This document shows positions 7,006-13,647 of a stretch of 25,058 bases of DNA, one piece after another (position 1 is the stretch's first letter; each line of letters begins with the position of its first letter). Below the pieces are notes generated by a model. It was not told where the DNA came from, did no database searches, and worked only from the letters and a program-made list of their open reading frames with translations. This DNA comes from a virus. The position numbers and the translations under genes are program-made. The stretch covers positions 4,233 through 29,290 of the IMG/VR virus record IMGVR_UViG_3300030333_004505; one strand, given 5' to 3'.

Positions 7006-7469
7006 TAAAAGTCCACTGGGTTAATATTTACTGGTTGACCACTTCGTGCTTGATAGGCAAATCTCTTACCTAGCTTAACACCTTTTTCAAATTTCATTGC
7101 ATAGTACTGAGCAATATCTAATTGACCTTTTTTCTCGTGACCAAGCTGTATAGCTTTATCAACAAGATATTCGTGAAACTGTTCTGGAATATCGCTTCTT
7201 TGACTTAGAAAATCTTTACCTACCTTATAACTACCTGCACTTCCTGTTACAGAAGCACCAAGGTATAAACTACCAGAGACTGCTCTGTCATCTACTGACT
7301 GGTCTTCAAACTTAAAAGGGTCTCCTTTTTGGTAGTAATATATATGAACATCTTTTGTGGAATCTGTTGGGGATGTAAATTGAGAAGCTTCATCTTTACT
7401 AGGGTCATATTTAGCAATCCAAATTGCTCCCCTTTCTGTCCACCATACGAATTGAGCAGGAACTGCCAT
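7005..7469 (-). CDS. structural protein of unknown type
   Basis: A 154-residue protein starting MAVPAQFVWWTERGAIWIAK. The N-terminal half looks beta-rich (HIYYYQKGDPFKFEDQ). The C-terminal half is helical: IPEQFHEYLVDKAIQLGHEK then LDIAQYYAMKFEKGVKLGKRFA. This arrangement, a conserved 'IPEQFH..LV..AI..G' helix near the end, is typical of short phage head-tail or tail-nozzle-associated proteins, but I cannot name the family. It is joined to both neighbours by TAATG overlaps. Confidence 0.65.
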   Translation of the reverse strand: MAVPAQFVWWTERGAIWIAKYDPSKDEASQFTSPTDSTKDVHIYYYQKGDPFKFEDQSVDDRAVSGSLYLGASVTGSAGSYKVGKDFLSQRSDIPEQFHEYLVDKAIQLGHEKKGQLDIAQYYAMKFEKGVKLGKRFAYQARSGQPVNINPVDF

Positions 7470-8071
7470 TAGAAAACCCTCCCTCTTAAATCATCGACTT
7501 GAGCTTTAAATCCACTAGTATCGGCATAAGGATTTAATCCGGGATTAGGCTTTACACTTCCTCTATAATCTCTCATCCCTAACAAGCCTTTTAAACCACC
7601 AGCTTTTTCAGAACTCCAACTTGCAACATTATATGGGTCTATTGAGTGACCTCGGCTCCCTTGATTCTCAACATTATAAAGACCAGCCCTACTTCCTTTT
7701 ACAAACTGGTGTATAGTTGACATATCATCTAATTCTTGTCGATTTCTAAATCTAAAGTCATATGGGTCTTCAAGATTTTGATGTAAAGCCCTTTGGCTAT
7801 ATTCATCATAAACTGATTTATCATTCTCTTCCAACTGGTGCCTGAATGAAGTAGCGTAAATATGACTATCGGGTTGTCTTTGTCCTACTCTATTATAACT
7901 ATCTGTTGGATTAGCGTGAACATTTGCGGCATAATCTCTAGCTTCCTGAAAATCTTGCCTATCTGCATAGTTAGGAATAAAAGTTCTAAGTGCTCTTTGC
8001 ATTAAATTCCTATCAGGAGCTTGATATTCTTCAGCTCTCGCTAAGCCATAATGTGCTCTCTTAGGCTCCAT
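7469..8071 (-). CDS. structural protein, paralogue of the next upstream gene
   Basis: A 200-residue, charged, tyrosine- and arginine-rich protein. It shares its plan with the 236-residue protein encoded at 8071-8781: an N-terminal block (GLARAEEYQAPDRNLMQRAL against GLTHARTWEAPQRGLLQRAL), an HANP-type segment, an SRAGLYN/SRTGTLYD segment, an IDPYNVA block, and a C-terminal GSVKPNPGLNPY block followed by QVDDL (GSVKENTGINPY, QVDEL in the other). The two are tandem duplicates that have diverged. Function is unknown; position between adaptor and fibre genes points to the virion. Confidence 0.65.
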   Translation of the reverse strand: MEPKRAHYGLARAEEYQAPDRNLMQRALRTFIPNYADRQDFQEARDYAANVHANPTDSYNRVGQRQPDSHIYATSFRHQLEENDKSVYDEYSQRALHQNLEDPYDFRFRNRQELDDMSTIHQFVKGSRAGLYNVENQGSRGHSIDPYNVASWSSEKAGGLKGLLGMRDYRGSVKPNPGLNPYADTSGFKAQVDDLRGRVF

Positions 8072-8781
8072 TAGTATAAATCCATCCTTGTATTATCTTT
8101 ATGTCTTGCTATAGAGCTATCTATAGGCCTATTACCTAATTCATCTACCTGCTTTTGCCAGTGAGATTTATCAACATAAGGATTTATGCCCGTATTTTCT
8201 TTAACACTACCACCATAGCCTCTTGGAAAAACACCAAGGAACTTACTACCATATTGAACATTAGCAACATTATAAGGGTCAATTCCAGTTATCCTATTGT
8301 TATTAACAGAGTCATCATATAAAGTTCCTGTCCTACTGCCAAGTACTGCGTAATCATCAAATTCACCATACTTCCCATCTCTCATCTCATCAGCGCCTCT
8401 CATATAGGTGTAATTTCTAGGGTCTTCTGTAGCGTAACCCAAGCTTCTATTTTCAAATTTATTTCCCCACTGGTCATCGTAACCAGTTTGACTTAACGCA
8501 TATGATTCATCTCTACTAGCCCCCGAAATCTGAGTACTTCTTTGCATTTCTTTTTCTTGACGCTCCATATCAATAGGATTAAGATGAGCACCTACCATAT
8601 AACTTTCAGCGTCTTTAAAATCGTAATAATCTTTTACTCCCGGTACAACAGCGCCCAAAGCTCTTTGTAAAAGCCCTCTCTGTGGAGCTTCCCAAGTACG
8701 AGCGTGAGTTAATCCGTGATGTGTAGTTGGAACTCTTTGAATAGGCTCTATAGAGTTGTCTCTTCTAAGTGCTGGTTCCAT
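8071..8781 (-). CDS. structural protein, paralogue of the following gene
   Basis: A 236-residue protein starting MEPALRRDNSIEPIQ in a TAATG overlap with the adaptor-like gene, with AGGGA nearby. It is the longer of two tandem paralogues; it has extra residues at both ends (an N-terminal 21-residue extension and a C-terminal SSIARHKDNTRMDLY tail). It is rich in Y, R, D and N, has no membrane segment and no recognisable enzymatic motif. Blocks shared with the 200-residue neighbour are given there. Likely a virion or ejected protein, by position only. Confidence 0.65.
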   Translation of the reverse strand: MEPALRRDNSIEPIQRVPTTHHGLTHARTWEAPQRGLLQRALGAVVPGVKDYYDFKDAESYMVGAHLNPIDMERQEKEMQRSTQISGASRDESYALSQTGYDDQWGNKFENRSLGYATEDPRNYTYMRGADEMRDGKYGEFDDYAVLGSRTGTLYDDSVNNNRITGIDPYNVANVQYGSKFLGVFPRGYGGSVKENTGINPYVDKSHWQKQVDELGNRPIDSSIARHKDNTRMDLY

Positions 8782-9044
8782 TATGTTAAATCCCTATGTT
8801 TAGGACGACCAGCGAGTCGATTGATAGTTTTACCATCGTAATCCACCGAGCGAATTTCTAGAATATGGTCTGCAAGTTTATAACCTCGCTGGTTCGCCAC
8901 TATATCAAATTTATCAGCAGATTCTAGAATCTTGGTTCTTGCTGAGAACTCATCCTGCGCTCTATTAAGTAGCTTCATAGCCTCAATAGTTCCTATCTCA
9001 GGATGTTGCTGATTTATAATTTCTACCATTTCTTTAAGCTTCAT
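8781..9044 (-). CDS. head-tail adaptor-like / connector protein
   Basis: An 87-residue protein starting MKLKEMVEIINQQHPEIG. The sequence LLNRAQDEFSARTKIL, then IVANQRGYKLADHILEIRSVDYDGKTI, matches a recurrent pattern in phage connector proteins: a helix with 'N.AQ.EF..RT.IL', then a 'Y.LP..I..I..V..DG' strand pair. It is shorter than many members and ends soon after this pattern, so it may be a minimal version. ATG 9044 lies after GGGGA and overlaps the upstream gene by 11 bases. Confidence 0.6.
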   Translation of the reverse strand: MKLKEMVEIINQQHPEIGTIEAMKLLNRAQDEFSARTKILESADKFDIVANQRGYKLADHILEIRSVDYDGKTINRLAGRPKHRDLT

Positions 9045-9768
9045 CTTGTCCCCTAGTCATACCTTCAAATTGAAACATCTGGTCATATTCTTGGGCTATA
9101 ATTTGTCTTTGACTTTGTAGCCATTTATAATCTAAAGCAAACTGCTGTTGTTCAGCTGTCATTGCTTGAGCCTTTGCACTTGCCAATTCTACATCTTCAT
9201 CATCTTCGATATAATATCTTACTTTCTCCCAGCCCTGTGAAGCTTCAGCTGGGTCTGCGTGACCTCCATCAGAACTATCACTAAGTGTAGCAAGTTTATC
9301 TCTCATATCCATAAGTTTCTTATCACATAACTTCTTAGCCGCATAAAGTATTACTGCCCTATACCATTCTGCTGGAAAGTTTGCTATTGCAGAAGTGGTC
9401 TGATTAGCATTAGTAACAGCTCCATATTGAACCACATTTGCAGAAGCAGATGTTCCACTACCAAAGTTTGTTTCAGTTGGCATAGCCGCATTACCTGAAA
9501 CGCTTGCTAGATTATCAGTGTATTGAGCCCAATCATTTCCAGTGACTGTAGTAAGTAACTTAAAGGTATTTAAAGCAGGTGAGCTACTAGTAGTTGCAGT
9601 ACTTCTGTATATCTTTCTACTTGTTATATTTAACAAGTCTTCCCTAGGAACATTATAGATTCTTATCTTAGCGGCAGTTCCAGACTCTGTAATGCTTTTT
9701 ACATTAGAAGGCCCAGTTTCTTTGCCATCTGCGTCTACATAAGTGAATCTGTAATGATAAGTTGCCAT
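9034..9768 (-). CDS. neck/connector structural protein with N-terminal beta domain
   Basis: A 244-residue protein. Residues 1-85 are beta-rich with the pattern YRFTYVDADGKETGPSN, as in fibronectin-III-like or other phage display domains. After a G/S/A-rich linker (about 90-115), residues 117-145 (VVQYGAVTNANQTTSAIANF, then PAEWYRAVILYAAKKL) match the C-terminal part of adaptor proteins that normally begin with the type of sequence encoded by the preceding gene. The C-terminal 90 residues are helical and acidic. The gene starts in a TAATG overlap with the 178-residue gene. The pair may be one adaptor split in two. Confidence 0.6.
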   Translation of the reverse strand: MATYHYRFTYVDADGKETGPSNVKSITESGTAAKIRIYNVPREDLLNITSRKIYRSTATTSSSPALNTFKLLTTVTGNDWAQYTDNLASVSGNAAMPTETNFGSGTSASANVVQYGAVTNANQTTSAIANFPAEWYRAVILYAAKKLCDKKLMDMRDKLATLSDSSDGGHADPAEASQGWEKVRYYIEDDEDVELASAKAQAMTAEQQQFALDYKWLQSQRQIIAQEYDQMFQFEGMTRGQDEA

Positions 9769-10304
9769 TATAACCCTGAACTTACGGTAGCATCAGCATC
9801 AACTGCTCGTGAAATCTTCTTGCTCGTAGATGTTTTATTACCTTTTTGAGAGACAGTTTGCTTCCCTTGATTAGAGCTTGATTGCTCATCTTGCTCTAAT
9901 AGGCATCCATTTAAAGTATCATCTGGTGGTGCCTGAAAATAAGTATCTCCTCCGGGCACAGTAAACAAGGTCTGATTCATTATATAATATACTGGGGCTG
10001 TTGTATGTGCATAGTAAATACTATCTTCATCCCAAGCATTAAATCTTTCCTCAGGTTCTATTTCCCTTGCATTGAATCCTGCTAGATTAACATCAAGTAT
10101 CTTAGCAGTAGTAGCAAGAGAAAGTCCAGCAGTGGTAACAGCAGTCTCAGAAGAGAACTGTTTTAATAACTCTGGCTTAACTGCCGCTATTCTTTGAATA
10201 ACATCCCTAACTCCATCACTATAGAATTGAGGTAATTCACTTGAATAACTAGTTATTGGGCCTGCAAGAAATTTTACTTGGTCATCAAATGAAACATCAG
10301 CCAT
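9768..10304 (-). CDS. adaptor/neck-like protein, N-terminal half type
   Basis: A 178-residue protein starting MADVSFDDQVKFLAGPITSY. The region LPQFYSDGVRDVIQRIAAVKPELLKQF, followed by KILDVNLAGFNAREIEPEERFNAWDEDSIYYAHTTAPVYYI, follows the plan of a common marine-phage connector protein: a helix, a strand with a residue change to 'C/A-REI-P', then 'S.YYAT..PVYY'. After about residue 125 it becomes low-complexity and lysine/serine-rich (QSSSNQGKQTVSQKGNKTST). The usual C-terminal part of the family appears in the next gene. It is joined to both neighbours by TAATG overlaps. Confidence 0.6.
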   Translation of the reverse strand: MADVSFDDQVKFLAGPITSYSSELPQFYSDGVRDVIQRIAAVKPELLKQFSSETAVTTAGLSLATTAKILDVNLAGFNAREIEPEERFNAWDEDSIYYAHTTAPVYYIMNQTLFTVPGGDTYFQAPPDDTLNGCLLEQDEQSSSNQGKQTVSQKGNKTSTSKKISRAVDADATVSSGL

Positions 10305-10432
10305 TACTTCTTAGCCTTTTTCTTTTTTGTATTCCGTTTCTTACGAGTATCTACCTTTTCACCTTCAAATGGTTTACCCGGAACTGTACTCGTAACTAAC
10401 TGAGTATTAGTTTTTATTTTTTCATTCTGCAT
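10304..10432 (-). CDS. 42-residue basic protein
   Basis: A short gene from ATG 10432 to TAA 10304, with AGGAG six bases upstream and a TAATG overlap with the next gene, so translation is well supported. The N-terminal half is polar (MQNEKIKTNTQLVTSTVPGK), followed by PFEGEKVD and a very basic tail with 11 K or R in the last 13 residues. A lysine tail of this sort could contact packaged DNA or an acidic virion partner, but this is only a guess. No family is recognised. Confidence 0.7.
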   Translation of the reverse strand: MQNEKIKTNTQLVTSTVPGKPFEGEKVDTRKKRNTKKKKAKK

Positions 10433-10441
10433 TTATAACTC

Positions 10442-10717
10442 CTATTCGTAATAAACAACTGCTTTTCCAGCGGTCAAAGTAACGTCAAGACTAGTGCTAA
10501 AAGGAATTGGCTTTTCAAACCAAACGGCGTTTTTAGCAATGATAGCTATGCAAGCTGTATCATCTTTTATTTCGCCGAGTGCCGCTGAACTACCAGTGAA
10601 TCCCCAAAGCAAACCAGCAGTACCTGATGCCTCTACAGCACTTGTACCAGTAATCTCTTTTAACTTTACTTTTTGTGCGCTTGAAGTGCCGTAGAATGTT
10701 TTTTCTATAGCCGCCAT
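10442..10717 (-). CDS. small virion-like protein
   Basis: A 91-residue protein starting MAAIEKTFYGTSSAQKVKL, with AAGGAG seven bases before ATG 10717. It is beta-rich with G, S, T and A (LLWGFTGSSAALGEIKDD, SLDVTLTAGKAVVYYE) and has no charged helix or catalytic motif. Size and place just after the decoration-like gene suggest a head accessory protein or head-fibre base. No family match is claimed. A stable hairpin lies between it and the upstream gene. Confidence 0.65.
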   Translation of the reverse strand: MAAIEKTFYGTSSAQKVKLKEITGTSAVEASGTAGLLWGFTGSSAALGEIKDDTACIAIIAKNAVWFEKPIPFSTSLDVTLTAGKAVVYYE

Positions 10718-10741
10718 AGCGTATCTCCTTATCTAGGTACA

Positions 10742-10757
10742 GGGGGCCGAAGCCCCC
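10742..10757 (-). promoter_or_regulatory. stable cUUCGg hairpin between head genes
   Basis: On the transcribed (minus) strand the sequence GGGGGC-TTCG-GCCCCC forms a perfect six-pair GC stem with a UUCG tetraloop closed by C-G, a very stable RNA hairpin. No T tract follows it (CTGTACC), so it is not a classical terminator. A second hairpin, AGGGG-CTGA-CCCCT at 10775-10788, overlaps the stop codon region of the 157-residue gene. Together they could protect the 3' end of the abundant capsid messages from exonucleases, or set the level of downstream genes. Confidence 0.7.
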
Positions 10758-10769
10758 CATACATTATTA

Positions 10770-11243
10770 TTAAGAGGGGTCAGCCCCTATTCCTGTAATG
10801 GACATTCCAGCTTGAGGAACAGCTCCATCATACCAAATTTCAGTGGCTTCATCAATAGCACTAGTGCCATCAGCCGCTGTATACAGGATGCGAACATACT
10901 CTGCATTTTTTGGAATCAAGAATGCCTCAAGTGTATCGTCAGCCATAGCCCCAGAAGAAGCATCTCCTTCAGTTGCTTTGGCAGAAACCCAAGTTTGAGA
11001 ACCTAAAGCTCTACCATTTGGGTCTGCACCGATACCTCCAATAGAAATAGCCGCAGAATCCATAGTGTATTGCAATACAGCAGTTACACCAGCTGATTCA
11101 TCTGCTTTGGCATAGACCATACCTTTACCCTTAATAGCTAACGAGCTTCCAGCAGTATCTACATCTGCACCAGAAGCCGCCGCAACGGATACTGTCTCAG
11201 AACACTTAACGTATCCCTCTGACTTAGAATATGTGTGTGCCAT
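10770..11243 (-). CDS. probable capsid decoration or head accessory protein
   Basis: A 157-residue protein starting MAHTYSKSEGYVKCSETVSV, with AAGGAGG six bases before ATG 11243. It lies immediately after the major capsid gene, the standard place for a decoration protein. It is alanine-, serine- and glycine-rich with little charge, consistent with a small beta fold. The hexapeptide GIGADP occurs twice (about residues 70 and 151). No family is recognised by sequence, so the call rests mainly on position, size and composition. Confidence 0.6.
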   Translation of the reverse strand: MAHTYSKSEGYVKCSETVSVAAASGADVDTAGSSLAIKGKGMVYAKADESAGVTAVLQYTMDSAAISIGGIGADPNGRALGSQTWVSAKATEGDASSGAMADDTLEAFLIPKNAEYVRILYTAADGTSAIDEATEIWYDGAVPQAGMSITGIGADPS

Positions 11244-11254
11244 TTTCTACCTCC

Positions 11255-12574
11255 TTAAGACCATTTAAGAACAGCGTGTGTCTCTGGAAGACTGATTTCT
11301 AAACCGGCTTCGGTTAGAACCATATCTTTACGTCCATCAACGTTGTTGTTCTGTACGTTGGTGATAATATGAGTATCACGAGATACTCCATTACCCTTGA
11401 GTGGTCTATATGCAACATTAGACATATCTACTGCTACACAATGATTTTCCCAAGGCCCACGAAGTAGTGGGTCAGCAACAAAATGAAGATTACCAAACAC
11501 GGTATTCACCATTGTTACCTGATGTCCAAAAGCACCTTTGATGTTTTGAACGTCTAGGCTGTACTGAGAAGAGCCAACGCTGTTATTCAGGAAGGAACCA
11601 GAACCCAACTTGTTCAAGTAAGAGATAACCTTACGAGAAGCAAGTACAAGTTTATTTCCACTATTTCCACCTTCAGGTGCGAAGAAATCTTCCATCGCAT
11701 CTAAGAAAGCGTCATAGCCTGAAGAAGAGTAAGACATATTGTATATCTTACCATTTGCTTCAGTGTAAGGAATGATACCCCAAGAGTAGCGCATAGGAGC
11801 CGCAGTAGACTCGTCAGCAGAACCAACGCCAAATAGCATTGCTTGCTCTAAGTCCATTTTGTGTTCCATTAGCTTTTCTTGCCACACTCGTTTGTATTCA
11901 TCAGCCTTACCTCTGTAGCGAGTAGCTAGAGCTGTACCAGAGAACATTGGGATTGCAGTTTTAAAAATCTGACAATACCCCTCTCTGTCATACATCTCAT
12001 CACGCCATCCGTCTGGGTCTGTTCCACCCTCAGAATGTGCGCTACCAATGACAGCACCCTTTGCATCATCTGCAAAAGCACAAGTAGCGCTAAACTCAGC
12101 TTTGAGTTTAACATCTAATGTACCGGCACCTGAAGTAACAGAAGGAGTAGAATCTACTCTGAAGCGCCTTACCGTTCCGGCGGTGTCTTCAATAGCGATT
12201 ATTTGTCCTTCTACGATAAACTCAGGTACATACTCAGAAGACTGAATATTACCGTGTCTGTCATAGTTTACATACAGCTTAACTAGGTCATCACCTGAGT
12301 CGTTGACATAAGTGGTACCTGCTGTATAAGCGGCAGAACCTACTGCTTCGCCTAAGTTTAAATTGCGTCTTTGCCACTGGTGACGTTGTTCAAGAAACTT
12401 GAATACAGGGTCGTCAGTTGGCTTTTTAGCAACTTTAGACAAATAGACGAAGAAGGGGCTTTGCGCTGGTGCGAGTTCTGCAACTCGCTCACCGAAGTTA
12501 AATAATCTCCGGTTATCGTTAATAGATTGACCTTGTGGTGTTACACCGGGGTCAACACTATATTGATTAGCCAT
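11255..12574 (-). CDS. major capsid protein
   Basis: A 439-residue protein starting MANQYSVDPGVTPQGQSI. The N-terminal segment RVAELAPAQSPFFVYLSKVAKK, followed by PTDDPVFKFLEQRHQWQRRN, is characteristic of a class of phage major capsid proteins in which a 'L.P..SPF..YL' helix is followed by 'PT.DP.F..LE.R..W'. An HK97-type fold is expected by family knowledge; it has about the right length. It sits between the scaffold-like gene and a decoration-like gene. GAGG lies seven bases before ATG 12574. Exact family (for example SU10-type) is not assigned. Confidence 0.85.
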   Translation of the reverse strand: MANQYSVDPGVTPQGQSINDNRRLFNFGERVAELAPAQSPFFVYLSKVAKKPTDDPVFKFLEQRHQWQRRNLNLGEAVGSAAYTAGTTYVNDSGDDLVKLYVNYDRHGNIQSSEYVPEFIVEGQIIAIEDTAGTVRRFRVDSTPSVTSGAGTLDVKLKAEFSATCAFADDAKGAVIGSAHSEGGTDPDGWRDEMYDREGYCQIFKTAIPMFSGTALATRYRGKADEYKRVWQEKLMEHKMDLEQAMLFGVGSADESTAAPMRYSWGIIPYTEANGKIYNMSYSSSGYDAFLDAMEDFFAPEGGNSGNKLVLASRKVISYLNKLGSGSFLNNSVGSSQYSLDVQNIKGAFGHQVTMVNTVFGNLHFVADPLLRGPWENHCVAVDMSNVAYRPLKGNGVSRDTHIITNVQNNNVDGRKDMVLTEAGLEISLPETHAVLKWS

Positions 12575-12622
12575 TTCATAACCTCATCATCTATGACTAC
12601 TCGACCTACCTTAAAAGTTATT

Positions 12623-13630
12623 TCATTTCCAAGGATTCTTGGCTTCGTAGTCGTTAATTAAATCATCAATTATTGCATCTTCAGACGACTTATTTGTCGC
12701 CTCATTTGAAGAAGGCAATACACCCATTGGAGATGGAATACTTTGTGCGTTCTTCGTCTGCTGAAAATCAGGGCTCGGAGGAGGTACCGGATTATTAGCT
12801 GGAGGATTCACATTCGGTGTTCCAGTTTCCATTTGATAAAGCTTCCACAAATTATCAAGGGATACTGAAGCAGGGTCAGACATTTTTTCAATAAAGTCAG
12901 CAACTATATTTTCATCAGTCACACCGTGAGTATCTGCAATATGCCTTCGAACACCTTCCATAGCCTGACGTTGCTCTTGTTGAGCTCTCATAGCGTCTTG
13001 GCGTTCTTTCTCTGCTTGTTGCATCTTATCACGCTCTGCCTGTAACATAGCGCCTTGATATTCGACATATAAACGATTGTACTCGTCCATATCATCTCTC
13101 CAAGCATCAACCTCATCAAGATACCTTGCTGATTCTGAACTTGGGTCTTCTGTTGCTTCAGCCCTATTAAATCCTGCGGGCTTTTTGGGTTTCTCAGGAG
13201 CGCTAGGGAATTGCTCAACTTCTGGTTCTGCGGGTTCCTGTACTTCTTGCTGAGGCGTCTGTTGTCCGTTCTGATATTGTTGAATCAACTGATTCTTCAA
13301 ATCATCATTTTGTTTCTGCATTTCACCAAGTGTGTTTCTCATCTTATCAGCTTCTGATTGCCAATATTGATAACGAGTTTGGTCATTATCTACTGGTTGC
13401 TCTGGAGCTGGTTGAGCTTGTTCCTGATTTTCACTACTTTCATCTGGGGCCGCAAGAGGTCTTTCTGATACGGGTGCCCATATAGTGTCCTGATTGTCAC
13501 CACCAAAGATAGCATCTTCGATAGAGTCCGTTAGTTGTTCCTGAGGGTCAGGCTGTGAAGCAACTGGTGCTTCAACTGCTGGCTCTGGAGAATCAACCAA
13601 TGGAGTGTCTATTGTTGTTTGTTCTGCCAT
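12623..13630 (-). CDS. scaffolding protein
   Basis: A 335-residue acidic protein rich in Q, E, P and A, starting MAEQTTIDTPLVDSPEPAVE. Its first 90 residues look disordered; residues about 90-235 are charged and coiled-coil-like (QYWQSEADKMRNTLGEMQ; LQAERDKMQQAEKERQDAM), and the C-terminus (about 300-335) is a short helical segment ending EAKNPWK, which could bind the capsid protein. Composition, length and position between portal and capsid genes are those of phage scaffolds. AGGA lies seven bases before ATG 13630. No protease domain is visible. Confidence 0.8.
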   Translation of the reverse strand: MAEQTTIDTPLVDSPEPAVEAPVASQPDPQEQLTDSIEDAIFGGDNQDTIWAPVSERPLAAPDESSENQEQAQPAPEQPVDNDQTRYQYWQSEADKMRNTLGEMQKQNDDLKNQLIQQYQNGQQTPQQEVQEPAEPEVEQFPSAPEKPKKPAGFNRAEATEDPSSESARYLDEVDAWRDDMDEYNRLYVEYQGAMLQAERDKMQQAEKERQDAMRAQQEQRQAMEGVRRHIADTHGVTDENIVADFIEKMSDPASVSLDNLWKLYQMETGTPNVNPPANNPVPPPSPDFQQTKNAQSIPSPMGVLPSSNEATNKSSEDAIIDDLINDYEAKNPWK

Positions 13631-13647
13631 TACTTTTTCCTGTATGT

